Below are positions 52,532-60,674 of a stretch of DNA of 64,000 nt, piece by piece. Position 1 is the stretch's first letter, and each line of letters opens with the position of its first letter. This DNA is from Mucilaginibacter aquariorum (lineage in GTDB: Bacteria > Bacteroidota > Bacteroidia > Sphingobacteriales > Sphingobacteriaceae): NCBI RefSeq assembly GCF_024498135.1, contig NZ_JANHOH010000011.1, positions 1 to 64,000 of the forward strand. Direction: 5' to 3'. The position numbers were made by a program, and so were the translations under genes. Below the pieces are notes generated by a model, which saw nothing but the letters and a program-made list of their open reading frames with translations, searched no databases and had not been told where the DNA came from.

Positions 52532-53686
52532 TTATTTAGCAAGACGTATGCCAGTAAATTGCCAGCGCAGTTCTGGCTGAAAAAAGTTACGGTAAGTAAT
52601 ACGGCTATGATTGGGCGAGGTAACTTCTGATGCGCCACGAAGTACTTTTTGGCCTACCATAAATTTGCCGTTATACTCGCCAATTGCACCCGGCGCTTTT
52701 GCAAAACCGGGGTAGGGCAGGTAGGCACTTTCAGTCCATTCCCAACATTTGCCCCATTTAAATTTTGTTGCTGCTGCTTCCCACTCAAATTCGGTTGGCA
52801 GGCGCATGCCTTTCCACGAGGCGTAGGCATAAGCCTCATAATAACTAATGTGGCGCGCCGGCTCGTGAAGGTTTAAATGTTCTAAACCATGATAGGTATA
52901 GTTATGCCATTCGCCGTTAATGTTATGCCAATACATGGGCGCTTCTACTTTATTGCTGTTTACCCAATCCCAGCCGGCCGCATGCCAGTGGCGAAAATCG
53001 TGATAGCCGCCGGCGTTTATAAACTCCAGGTATTCGGCGTTGGTTACCAGGTCCGGGCTTATCTCATAAGCGTTTAAATATACTTTATGGCGGTTTAGTT
53101 CATTATCAAAACTAAAACCCTCGCCATTAAAGCCTATTTCATAAACGCCTTCGTTTAGCTTAATAAATTCGCCACCGGTTTTTTCTGATTTAGGCGAAAC
53201 ATAGTTATGCGAATAAGCCGGAAACAATGGGTTATTCCCCAAGATGTATTTGATGTCGGTCAGTAAAAGCTCCTGATGCTGCTCTTCGTGGTTAAAACCA
53301 AGTATAAGCAATTCTTTAACATCATCGCTGATATCGCCGCAGGCAATAAAATTGTACATGGCGTCATCTACATATTTGCGATAAAGTTTAATATCAATAA
53401 CCGTTGGGCGGCTTAAATTCCCCCTATCCGTACGGATAACGCGATTGCCTACGGTTTCGTAATAGCTATTAAAAACATAATTGTAGTTAGGGTCGAATTC
53501 CTGGTACTCGGCGAAATAGGGCTTTAAGATAAACGTTTCGAAGAACCAGGTGGTGTGCCCGATATGCCACTTAGGCGGACTAACATCAACCACGGGTTGT
53601 ACTACGTAATCCTCGGTTTGCAATGGTTCGCAAATAGCTTCGGTACGCTGGCGTACTTTCTTATAACAGTCGGCTAAATCAATCAT
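52532..53686 (-). CDS. egtB: Ergothioneine biosynthesis protein EgtB (iron-dependent sulfoxide synthase)
   Basis: EgtB couples hercynine, a thiol donor and oxygen to form the sulfoxide precursor of ergothioneine. The 384-residue protein has a DinB-like N-terminal domain with iron ligands in KWHIGHTTWF (about 39-48) and NHEEQHQELLL (about 131-141), and a C-terminal FGE-sulfatase domain (about 170-384) containing WKGMRLPTEFEWEAAA, WEWTESAYLPYPGF and VLRGASEVTSP. No EgtA or EgtC gene is adjacent, suggesting a type that uses cysteine directly (inference). A one-base gap separates it from the transporter gene. Confidence 0.92.
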   Translation of the reverse strand: MIDLADCYKKVRQRTEAICEPLQTEDYVVQPVVDVSPPKWHIGHTTWFFETFILKPYFAEYQEFDPNYNYVFNSYYETVGNRVIRTDRGNLSRPTVIDIKLYRKYVDDAMYNFIACGDISDDVKELLILGFNHEEQHQELLLTDIKYILGNNPLFPAYSHNYVSPKSEKTGGEFIKLNEGVYEIGFNGEGFSFDNELNRHKVYLNAYEISPDLVTNAEYLEFINAGGYHDFRHWHAAGWDWVNSNKVEAPMYWHNINGEWHNYTYHGLEHLNLHEPARHISYYEAYAYASWKGMRLPTEFEWEAAATKFKWGKCWEWTESAYLPYPGFAKAPGAIGEYNGKFMVGQKVLRGASEVTSPNHSRITYRNFFQPELRWQFTGIRLAK

Positions 53687-53687
53687 A

Positions 53688-55259
53688 TTACTTATTTTCC
53701 AAAAACCCTTTCAGGTCCGAAATTGTTTTAATGTGCAGCTCATTTGCCTGCTTCTGGCGCATCATTAATGCATACGCATTATTAAAGCCAATTGGTTTTA
53801 ACCACTTTATTTGATAACGCTTCAAAAACTCCCTTTGTACGTAACTGTAAGTGCTATCCTTGTTTACCTGCAACGTAGTTACAGTTTTAGCAGGTGCCTG
53901 CAATATAGCCAGTAAGCCTGTTCCGGTATATTCAGGGTAAACGTCTATCTGGTCGTTTGTCATGGCGTCAAAAACTATTTTGGTGCCGCCAAGGCCGGTT
54001 TTGGTAGCCACGTTGTAATTGGTATACCCTTTTATCAGCATGGTATACATGCTGGCCAAAATGTATTGCTCGCCAAATATTTTCGAACCTATGCGTACTG
54101 TACCACCATTACCCCCACGATCGGGCTTAAAAAGCTTTTTAGCCATCAAAAAATCTTTGGCTACCCGCTCTGGCGTTTGGTGAAGGTAGTCGGTTTTGTA
54201 ATTTAATTCCGTCATGATAGAATCATTTATCATGCCCGATAAAAGGTTCAGTGTTTTTTCCAGTTCGGGGAATTTCCTCAGGGCATCTTCACGGACAACG
54301 GGCGCTGCATAGTATGGGGGGAAGATCTTTTTATCATCATCTAAAACCACCAGGTTGTAAGCTTTTAGCCGGCCATCGGTAGAGTAACCGCTTATTACGT
54401 CGAGTTCCTTTTCCTGTGCGGCCTTATACATCACGGCATCGCTAATAACTATGGTGTGGATCTTTAAGCCGTATTTGCTTATCAAGCCCAGGTTGCCATC
54501 CTGCCTGCCCATAAACTCGGGGGTAAAGCCCGCGGTTAACTTGCCGCCGTAGGCTGATGGAATAAAGTATAGGCAGGAAAGCAGGATCAAAAGCACCGGG
54601 GCAATTTTAACCGCTCCTTTTATCTTTTTAAAATTCAGTTTTTGTACAAGTGATAGCAGGAAATCAAAGATGATGGCCAGCAATGCCGCGGGGATAGCCC
54701 CTGCCAAAATCATATTAGTATTGTTAAGCGAGATGCCGCCAAAAATAAACTCGCCCAGGCCGCCGGCAGCAATATAGGATGCGAGGGTTGCAACCCCCAC
54801 GTTAATAACCGTTGCTGTACGGATGCCTGCCAATATAACTGGCATAGCCAAAGGTAATTCAACTTTAAACAATACCTGCCATTTGCTCATGCCCATGGCT
54901 ATAGCAGCCTCTTTAACGGCTGCATCAACCCCGGTAATACCCGTGTAGGTATTGCGGATGATAGGCAACAGTGCATAAAGCAGCAGCGCGACTATAGCGG
55001 GCTTTGCGCCAATGCCTAAAACGGGGATCATAAAACCCAATAATGCAATGCTGGGGATAGTTTGCAAAATGCCTGCAATACCCAAAACAAACCCCGAAAG
55101 TTGTTTTTTGCGGGTGATGTAAATGCCCAGCGGCAAACCAATAAGCACGGCAATAAATAACGATATAAATGTTAAGCCGATATGCTGCAGCGTTTGCATC
55201 CCCAGCTTATCGGCCTGTTGATGCATAAACTCCCATAAAGTTTGTTGATGCTCATTCAT
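53688..55259 (-). CDS. ABC permease fused to a substrate-binding domain (OpuC/EgtU type)
   Basis: The 523-residue protein joins a six-helix permease (about 20-215, with EAAIAMGMSKWQVLFKVELP as the ATPase-coupling loop near 115-135) to a C-terminal periplasmic binding domain of the glycine-betaine/OpuAC type (about 240-523). EgtU of Helicobacter and Streptococcus has this same fused layout and imports ergothioneine; OpuC-type relatives import betaine, choline or carnitine. Because the next genes are egtB and egtD, ergothioneine is the favoured substrate here (inference). The start overlaps the ATPase gene by eight bases. Confidence 0.88.
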   Translation of the reverse strand: MNEHQQTLWEFMHQQADKLGMQTLQHIGLTFISLFIAVLIGLPLGIYITRKKQLSGFVLGIAGILQTIPSIALLGFMIPVLGIGAKPAIVALLLYALLPIIRNTYTGITGVDAAVKEAAIAMGMSKWQVLFKVELPLAMPVILAGIRTATVINVGVATLASYIAAGGLGEFIFGGISLNNTNMILAGAIPAALLAIIFDFLLSLVQKLNFKKIKGAVKIAPVLLILLSCLYFIPSAYGGKLTAGFTPEFMGRQDGNLGLISKYGLKIHTIVISDAVMYKAAQEKELDVISGYSTDGRLKAYNLVVLDDDKKIFPPYYAAPVVREDALRKFPELEKTLNLLSGMINDSIMTELNYKTDYLHQTPERVAKDFLMAKKLFKPDRGGNGGTVRIGSKIFGEQYILASMYTMLIKGYTNYNVATKTGLGGTKIVFDAMTNDQIDVYPEYTGTGLLAILQAPAKTVTTLQVNKDSTYSYVQREFLKRYQIKWLKPIGFNNAYALMMRQKQANELHIKTISDLKGFLENK

Positions 55260-56217
55260 GGGGCTGCTGGTTTTTATATTGTGAAAACGCGGCCATCAGC
55301 TGGTCAAACGTAGCAGATTTTACTTCCTTATTTTGCTGGTTAATAATGTTGAGGTTTTCTTTTGGGTAAAACTTAAAATTCTCCAAAGCTTCCCAAACGC
55401 CCAGTTGTGCCGATAGAAGGGAGGTGCTTGTTTTCTTGCCGCTATCGGGCAGGTGCTCCCAAATATCAATCAGTTTAATGGTTTTAAACTCCAATTGCAA
55501 GCGCTGTTCCTGCAGGAAGCCGCTTACAAAGCTATTTACCGGGTTAAACAGCAACTCGGCAGGTGAGCCAATTTGTACTATTTTTCCTTTATCCATTAAG
55601 GCGATACGGTCGGCCAGTTCAAAAGCTTCCTGCACATCGTGGGTAACCATAATAATGGTTTTACGTTTCAGCTCGTCCAGTGCTTTAAACTCACCATGTA
55701 TTTTTGAACGGGTAACATTATCAAGCGCGCCAAAAGGCTCATCCATTAACAACACAGGCGGGTCGGCTACCAAGGCACGTGCCAGCCCGATACGTTGCTG
55801 CTGGCCACCGCTTAGTTCGTTAGGGTAGGCTGTTAAATGGTCTTTTGTTAAATGTAGTTTTTCCAGTAACTCGTTAATACGTTTTTGGGTTTTGGCCTTA
55901 TCCCATTTTAACAGGTTAGGTACTACGGCAATGTTTTCGGCTACGGTATAATGCGGGAACAGGCCGTTGTTTTGCAATACGTAGCCAATGCCACGGCGCA
56001 ATAATTCGGGCGGTTGTTCAAAAATATTTTTCTTATCGATATAAATTGTTCCGCTATCGGGTTCTATCAGCCGGTTAAGCATTTTTAGCGTGGTGGTTTT
56101 ACCGCAGCCACTGGTCCCTAAAAGCACCATATTTTCGCCCTCGTTTACCTCGAAGGAAATATCATTAACTGCCTTTGTTGTACCAAAAGCTTTTACCAGG
56201 CGCTCAACTTTTATCAT
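55252..56217 (-). CDS. ABC transporter ATPase of the EgtU/OpuC-type importer
   Basis: The 321-residue ATPase has Walker A GTSGCGKTT near 34, Q-loop VLQNNG near 82, signature LSGGQQQR near 134, Walker B VLLMDEPFGALD near 155 and the switch His in MVTHDVQEA near 192. The C-terminal 80 residues are not two clear CBS domains as in OpuCA. It overlaps the permease gene by eight bases and lies nine bases after the disulfide oxidoreductase gene. Together they form a complete importer. Confidence 0.92.
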   Translation of the reverse strand: MIKVERLVKAFGTTKAVNDISFEVNEGENMVLLGTSGCGKTTTLKMLNRLIEPDSGTIYIDKKNIFEQPPELLRRGIGYVLQNNGLFPHYTVAENIAVVPNLLKWDKAKTQKRINELLEKLHLTKDHLTAYPNELSGGQQQRIGLARALVADPPVLLMDEPFGALDNVTRSKIHGEFKALDELKRKTIIMVTHDVQEAFELADRIALMDKGKIVQIGSPAELLFNPVNSFVSGFLQEQRLQLEFKTIKLIDIWEHLPDSGKKTSTSLLSAQLGVWEALENFKFYPKENLNIINQQNKEVKSATFDQLMAAFSQYKNQQPHE

Positions 56218-56226
56218 ACAGGGTTA

Positions 56227-57615
56227 TTAGTCCTCTAAGGTCATGAATAAATTATTGAGCGATTCGGAATAGGTGGGGTGCGCAAATACGCAATAACGGA
56301 TCCTGTCGTAAGTAATGTCGCCTTCCATTGCCATTTGCAGTACAGACATAATTTCGCCGCCCTCGGTACCCACTACAGCAACACCTAATATTTTTTTAGT
56401 ATCAGGATCAACCACTGCCTTCATTAAGCCGCGGGTATCACCGGTTTCAATAGCCCGGGCAACATGCGCCATGGGTAGTATGGCCACTTTGTAGTTAAGT
56501 CCCTGCTTTTTCGCTTCGGTTTCAGAGATGCCCACCCGGCCAAGCTCGGGATCGGTGAACATACAATAGGGTATGAGCCTGTCTGTTATGTTTAGATCTT
56601 GTTTTTCGATAAGGTTGCGGTATACAATGGTGTAATCGTTGTATGAAATATGCGTGAATGCCGGGCCGCCTCTTACATCGCCCAGGGCATAAATACCTTT
56701 TACATTGGTTTCCAGCTTTTCGTTTGTAATGATGTTACCCCTCTCATCCGTTTTTACGCCTGTTTTATCTAAGCCAAGGGTAGTGGTTTGTGGCGACCGG
56801 CCTATAGCGATGAGCACATGCGTGCATTTTATTTTTTGCTCTTCGCCGCCGACTATAACTGTTGCCGTGATCTTACCACCAGCTTTCTTTTTAAATTTAG
56901 TGGTTTTAGCGTTGGAATAAATTTTAATGTCTTCCTCTTCCAGGATATGGGTCATTTCTGCAGAAATGTCCTCATCTTCTTTTGATAGTATGCGGGCCGA
57001 TTTTTCCAGTATTGTAACCTTGCTGCCAAACCTGCGGAACATTTGCCCAAATTCAAGTCCTATATAATTTCCACCGATGATCAATAAGTGCCCCGGAATT
57101 TTCTCCAGATCAAGGATGGTGGTTGAAGTTAGATAATCGATATCGTCCAGGCCCTCAATATCCTTTGGAATGATGGTTTTAGTACCTACATTGAGGAAGA
57201 TCTGGTCGGCTTTAAACTCTTTTACTTTACCTGTTTTAGGTTGTACCGAAATGGTTTTTTTATCGATAAAAGTGGCATCCCCAAAAAGCAGGTCGAGGTT
57301 TTTGGTTTTCTCTACAGCCGCCTGCCCGCCATTGCGCGATTTGAGAACTATATCGTCCTTATGTTTTTTAACCTGCCGCATATCTACCTTAAAGCCCTTT
57401 ATGGTAACCCCCATATCGTTGCATTTACCGGCAAGGTAAGCTACACGGGCACTGGCCACCATGGTTTTGGTAGGTGTACAGCCGTCGTTTACGCAGGTGC
57501 CCCCAATAAAGCGTTTCTCTACAAGCAGGGTTTTTTTGCCGGCCTGGGCCAATTTTTTGGCCAAAGGGGTGCCTGCCTGCCCCGATCCTATAACTATACA
57601 ATCGTATTGCTTCAT
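56227..57615 (-). CDS. Pyridine nucleotide-disulfide oxidoreductase (mercuric-reductase-like)
   Basis: The 462-residue flavoprotein has the FAD motif CIVIGSGQAGTPLAK near 5, the redox disulfide GTCVNDGCTPTK near 39-50 (CX4C), the NAD(P)H motif LLIIGGNYIGLEFGQ near 175, IYALGDVRGGP near 305 and a C-terminal HPTYSESLNNLF whose His-Pro is the catalytic base of this class. It lacks an N-terminal metal-binding domain. Its place in the ergothioneine operon suggests reduction of a small-molecule disulfide, possibly ergothioneine disulfide, but lipoamide, mycothione-like or metal substrates remain possible. Confidence 0.88.
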   Translation of the reverse strand: MKQYDCIVIGSGQAGTPLAKKLAQAGKKTLLVEKRFIGGTCVNDGCTPTKTMVASARVAYLAGKCNDMGVTIKGFKVDMRQVKKHKDDIVLKSRNGGQAAVEKTKNLDLLFGDATFIDKKTISVQPKTGKVKEFKADQIFLNVGTKTIIPKDIEGLDDIDYLTSTTILDLEKIPGHLLIIGGNYIGLEFGQMFRRFGSKVTILEKSARILSKEDEDISAEMTHILEEEDIKIYSNAKTTKFKKKAGGKITATVIVGGEEQKIKCTHVLIAIGRSPQTTTLGLDKTGVKTDERGNIITNEKLETNVKGIYALGDVRGGPAFTHISYNDYTIVYRNLIEKQDLNITDRLIPYCMFTDPELGRVGISETEAKKQGLNYKVAILPMAHVARAIETGDTRGLMKAVVDPDTKKILGVAVVGTEGGEIMSVLQMAMEGDITYDRIRYCVFAHPTYSESLNNLFMTLED

Positions 57616-57616
57616 A

Positions 57617-57898
57617 TTAGTTGGTTATTTGAACCCCTTTCCAAAAGGCTACGTAATTGGTAATGTTTGCCGCTGCTTCTTTAGGTTCGGGGTAATACCA
57701 TGCTGCATCCTGGTTTTGTTTGCCGTCAACTTCAAGGGTATAATAGGAGGCCAGGCCTTTCCACGGGCAGGTGCTGTGTGTAGGCGATTCTCTTAAAAAT
57801 TCGGGCTTAACGCTATCCTTTGGGAAGTAATGATTATTTTCTACTACAATGGTATCATTGCTTTCGGCAATTACCTGGTTGTTCCAAACTGCTTTCAT
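57617..57898 (-). CDS. DUF427 domain protein
   Basis: The 93-residue protein matches the DUF427 family: MKAVWNNQVIAESNDT, HYFPKDSV, THSTCPWKGLASYYTLEVDG and AAWYYPEP. The conserved CPWKG and YYP motifs form a putative binding pocket; the activity is unknown. It is the first gene of the six-gene operon, ending one base before the oxidoreductase. Confidence 0.88.
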   Translation of the reverse strand: MKAVWNNQVIAESNDTIVVENNHYFPKDSVKPEFLRESPTHSTCPWKGLASYYTLEVDGKQNQDAAWYYPEPKEAAANITNYVAFWKGVQITN

Positions 57899-58004
57899 AG
57901 GGGTAAGTATTTATATAAAGGTAGTTTATATGTATGGAAATTATAATAGCCGGAGGCGTTTTTTGTTTGCTATTTTGGGTTGATTTTTAAGGGGAATGTC
58001 ATGG

Positions 58005-58029
58005 AATAAATTTTTTCTGAAAATTTATT
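58005..58029. repeat. AT-rich hairpin upstream of tRNA-Glu
   Basis: AATAAATTTT pairs perfectly with AAAATTTATT around a five-base loop. It lies between the DUF427 start and the tRNA promoter and might be an operator or insulating terminator. Confidence 0.45.
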
Positions 58030-58050
58030 TTTAATTTATCAGGAAACGTA

Positions 58051-58058
58051 TATCTTTG
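58051..58058 (+). promoter_or_regulatory. tRNA-Glu promoter -7 box
   Basis: TATCTTTG matches TAnnTTTG and lies 56 bases upstream of the mature tRNA 5' end. Confidence 0.5.
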
Positions 58059-58113
58059 CAATCCCAAAATAAGGGGAATTAAATCTGAAATAACAGGTTT
58101 ATCACCCTAAAAT

Positions 58114-58185
58114 GGCCCGTTCGTCTAGGGGTTAGGACGTTAGATTTTCATTCTAGAAACAGGGGTTCGATTCCCCTACGGGCTA
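58114..58185 (+). tRNA. tRNA-Glu (anticodon UUC)
   Basis: The 72-base cloverleaf has acceptor GGCCCGT paired with ACGGGCT (one G-U pair at the end), discriminator A, T-arm AGGGGTTCGATTCCCCT and an anticodon stem TTAGA/TCTAG enclosing the loop TTTTCAT, which gives anticodon TTC. The terminal CCA is not encoded. An integrase gene about 250 bases downstream suggests that the 3' end is an attachment site. Confidence 0.95.
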
Positions 58186-58190
58186 CTTAA
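58160..58190 (+). other. Putative integration site (attL) at the 3' end of tRNA-Glu
   Basis: The T-arm and acceptor 3' end of tRNA genes are the usual targets of tyrosine recombinases, and one is encoded right downstream in the same orientation. The matching repeat for the other end of the island is not found before 64000, so the site is inferred from context. Confidence 0.4.
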
Positions 58191-58208
58191 AACAATATCG
58201 AAAGATGC

Positions 58209-58246
58209 TAAAAACCTGCAAATCAAATGATTGCAGGTTTTTTTGT
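58209..58246 (+). terminator. tRNA-Glu terminator
   Basis: AAACCTGCAA (58212-58221) pairs with TTGCAGGTTT (58231-58240), continuing into a T-run. Confidence 0.8.
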
Positions 58247-58294
58247 TTCTATCAAACACCATTTTATGCACCAAATCGCAACAAAAAAGGCGCA

Positions 58295-58337
58295 AATTCG
58301 GTGCGTACCTAAATGGAAAAATGCTACGCACCGAATT
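58295..58337. repeat. 13-bp inverted repeat upstream of the integrase gene
   Basis: AATTCGGTGCGTA (58295-58307) is exactly reverse-complemented at 58325-58337, with a 17-base spacer. It may be a recombinase arm site or operator. Confidence 0.6.
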
Positions 58338-58352
58338 GCTCATAATTAATTG

Positions 58353-58389
58353 ATTATCAAGGTGTTCAATCATTAAACATCTTGATAAT
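58353..58389. promoter_or_regulatory. Operator-like palindrome before the integrase gene
   Basis: ATTATCAAGGTGTTC and AAACATCTTGATAAT form an inverted repeat with two mismatches, ending 45 bases before the integrase ATG. Confidence 0.5.
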
Positions 58390-58434
58390 AGCAGGCTGCA
58401 AACTTACTTTTGTTTCACTTTTAAGCTTGTAATT

Positions 58435-59655
58435 ATGAAAAGTAATTTCCACCTGCTTTTTTACCTGAGAAAGCAAAAAAACTACAAAGGAGGCCCCCAG
58501 GCCGTCTACATGCGTATTACCGTAAACGGAAAACGCGCAGAAATGTCTGCCGGACGAGAATGCGATCCGGCGAAATGGAACAGCCATGCAGGCCGGGCCA
58601 TCGGCACAAAGGAAGAGATCAAATCCCTTAACAATTATCTGGACAGCCTGCAAACTAAGGTTAGAAATGCGCATCAGGTACTAATTGATGCCAATCAGCG
58701 TATTACCACTGAAAGCTTACAGAACCAATTCGCGGGAAAAACAGAAAAGAGCCACTACTTGATGAAATTGTTTGCCGAGCATAACGACAAAGTAAAGGCC
58801 CTGATTGGCAATGGGTTTGAGTCGAATACATTAAAAGGATACAAGACGTCTGAAAAACACCTTACAGGCTTCCTGCAAAAAGAATATGGCAAAACAGATA
58901 TAGAGATCAGTCAATTAAATTATGCCTTTATCACAGGATTTGAGTTTTACCTAAAAGCTGATTGTAAGATAACCGGTGTATCTGCTGCTAAGTACATTAA
59001 ACATCTTAAAAAAATAGCTAATCACTGCATTGCTAATGGTTGGCTAAAACAAAACCCATTTATCAATTTTAAATCCACTGCCAAGGCAAAAGAACGTACT
59101 TTTCTCACACAGCAGGAACTGGACGCCATATCAAACAACAAAAAGTTAACTGTAGAGCGCTTAAAGCAGGTAAGGGATATATTTGTTTTTTGCTGTTACA
59201 CAGGATTATCTTATGCTGATGTTAAAAAACTCAGGCGTGTTGAAATTGGAAAGGGAATGGATGGTGAACAATGGATTTTTACCAGCAGACAGAAAACCGA
59301 TACGTCATCAAGAATTCCGCTTTTGCCGGCAGCCCTTACTATAATAAATCGCTATCAAGACTATCCGCAATGCGAAAATCAAGGTTTGCTATTACCCGTA
59401 TTAAGCAATCAAAAGATGAATGCTTACTTAAAAGAAATTGCGGATCTAAGTGGTATAGTCAAACATTTAACATTCCATTTGGCACGGCATACGTTCGCAA
59501 CAACAGTTACCTTATCTAATGATGTACCAATTGAAACGGTTAGTAAAATGCTCGGTCATACGAATATAAAAACCACACAACATTACGCCAAAATACTAGA
59601 CACGAAGGTGAGTCATGATATGTCTTTGCTTAAGCAAAAGTATGCTAAGGTTTAA
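58435..59655 (+). CDS. Tyrosine recombinase/integrase (Bacteroidota conjugative-element type)
   Basis: The 406-residue integrase has an N-terminal arm-binding domain (about 5-90), a core-binding SAM-like domain (about 105-205) and the catalytic domain (about 215-400). Visible catalytic parts are the Lys-beta region ASRQKTDTSSRIPLLP-like (near 285), HLARH near 348, LGHTN near 376 and the Tyr in HYAKI near 387. Box I reads TGLSYADVKKL, with Ser where most family members have the catalytic Arg, a substitution also known in IntDOT of CTnDOT. It probably drove integration at the adjacent tRNA-Glu. Confidence 0.92.
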   Translation: MKSNFHLLFYLRKQKNYKGGPQAVYMRITVNGKRAEMSAGRECDPAKWNSHAGRAIGTKEEIKSLNNYLDSLQTKVRNAHQVLIDANQRITTESLQNQFAGKTEKSHYLMKLFAEHNDKVKALIGNGFESNTLKGYKTSEKHLTGFLQKEYGKTDIEISQLNYAFITGFEFYLKADCKITGVSAAKYIKHLKKIANHCIANGWLKQNPFINFKSTAKAKERTFLTQQELDAISNNKKLTVERLKQVRDIFVFCCYTGLSYADVKKLRRVEIGKGMDGEQWIFTSRQKTDTSSRIPLLPAALTIINRYQDYPQCENQGLLLPVLSNQKMNAYLKEIADLSGIVKHLTFHLARHTFATTVTLSNDVPIETVSKMLGHTNIKTTQHYAKILDTKVSHDMSLLKQKYAKV

Positions 59656-59663
59656 GAGTATTA

Positions 59664-59698
59664 AAAACTCAAGGTCGCACCTTGTGACCTTAAGTTTT
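59664..59698. repeat. Inverted repeat between integrase and toxin-antitoxin-like genes
   Basis: AAAACTCAAGGTC pairs with GACCTTAAGTTTT (one mismatch). It could be the integrase terminator or an operator for the following genes. Confidence 0.5.
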
Positions 59699-59733
59699 AC
59701 GGATAACATTTTATTTTTTAACACTACAATCTT

Positions 59734-59741
59734 TATATTTG
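59734..59741 (+). promoter_or_regulatory. -7 box of the zeta-like toxin module
   Basis: TATATTTG matches TAnnTTTG. It ends one base before the ATG at 59743 and 22 bases before the ATG at 59764, which favours 59764 as the real start. Confidence 0.5.
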
Positions 59742-59763
59742 TATGAGAACATTTCATCAAACC

Positions 59764-60015
59764 ATGAGTAACCCAACCGCCATCGATTTACGCTCGACGC
59801 CTATCTTCCAGTTATCTGACGAAGAACTACGTGAAAGACTGCGGCCAACCTACGAACGCATGAAAGCGGAAAAATTTGCCAAGGGTGGTTACCTTACCTA
59901 TTACGACCCAACAGTTTGTCCTAATAATACCTATGCGGTGCATGAATATAGCGACAGAAAAGAACTGGTTAAATTGGATGAGAATGGTAAAGCGCAACAT
60001 GTAAAAACCCTTTAG
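59764..60015 (+). CDS. Small protein preceding the zeta-like kinase, possible antitoxin
   Basis: The product is about 83 residues and starts MSNPTAIDLRSTPIF. The N-terminal half is helical and charged (LSDEELRERLRPTYERMKAEKF); the C-terminal half contains GGYLTYYDPTVCP and HEYSDRKELVKLDENGK. I do not recognise the family. It ends four bases before a zeta-toxin-like gene, and the antitoxin-first order suggests it is the cognate partner (inference). The upstream ATG at 59743 lies at the promoter and is less likely. Confidence 0.6.
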   Translation: MSNPTAIDLRSTPIFQLSDEELRERLRPTYERMKAEKFAKGGYLTYYDPTVCPNNTYAVHEYSDRKELVKLDENGKAQHVKTL

Positions 60016-60019
60016 TCTT

Positions 60020-60674
60020 ATGTCAAATAACCCGCAACTATTGTTTGTCGCGGGGCCTAATGGCGCAGGAAAATCGACTTTTTCAAAAGATCTGTCGGAA
60101 ATTGGCGCTATTATTTTTGATGTGGACAAAGTTATTGCTCATATCGAGGCCCAAAAAACCTGATATAATTAAAAAACATGCGTATCAGGAGGCGACAAAA
60201 GAATTTTTCATCCAGGCTGCAAAAGCCATAGAAAAACGGCAGCATTTTACTTTAGAGACCAATTTCAGAGATGACAACCTGATGGACATAGTGGCTGAGT
60301 TCAAGCGATTCGGATATACAACAAACATGATTTATCTGACCCTGGAAAGTATTCGACATTCCATCGACCGTGTTAATGAAAGAGTAGCAAATGGTGGGCA
60401 TTACGTGGATCAAAATAACATTGAGCAGAACTTTGACCTTGGCTTACAATACCTTGAAAAATTTGCTGAACAGTTTGACAATTTGGAAATCATAGATGCA
60501 TCAGGTACAGATTGGCAACTGCGTTCTTTACTTAGTATTCAGAACCGTAAGTTAACACATATAAGCGACAACGTGCCTGAAAGACTTACCCAAACCGTAA
60601 ATGTTATTGTTGACAGGTTTACCCCGCCGCCACCCAAGCAAGAACTGAGACCATATAGAGGGCCTAGACGTTAA
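60020..60674 (+). pseudogene. Zeta-toxin-like P-loop kinase, frameshifted
   Basis: The ATG at 60020 starts MSNNPQLLFVAGPNGAGKST, with a Walker A motif at about residues 12-19 and FDVDKVIAHIE after it, but the frame ends at TGA 60161. The rest continues in another frame (KPDIIKKHAYQEATKEFF, HFTLETNFRDDN, RVANGGHYV) to 60674. Removing one A from the A6 run at 60153-60158 restores one protein of about 217 residues resembling zeta/UDP-GlcNAc kinase toxins. As it stands the toxin should be inactive, unless the indel is a sequencing error or is bypassed by frameshifting. Confidence 0.8.

Noticed and set aside
53688..56217. Plain osmoprotectant (glycine betaine/choline) importer
   Set aside because: Sequence family alone allows it, but the tight operon with egtB and egtD makes ergothioneine the better working hypothesis; not excluded.
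56227..57615. Mercuric reductase of a mer operon
   Set aside because: No merR, merT or merP neighbours, no N-terminal metal-binding domain, and the location is in a thiol-metabolism operon.
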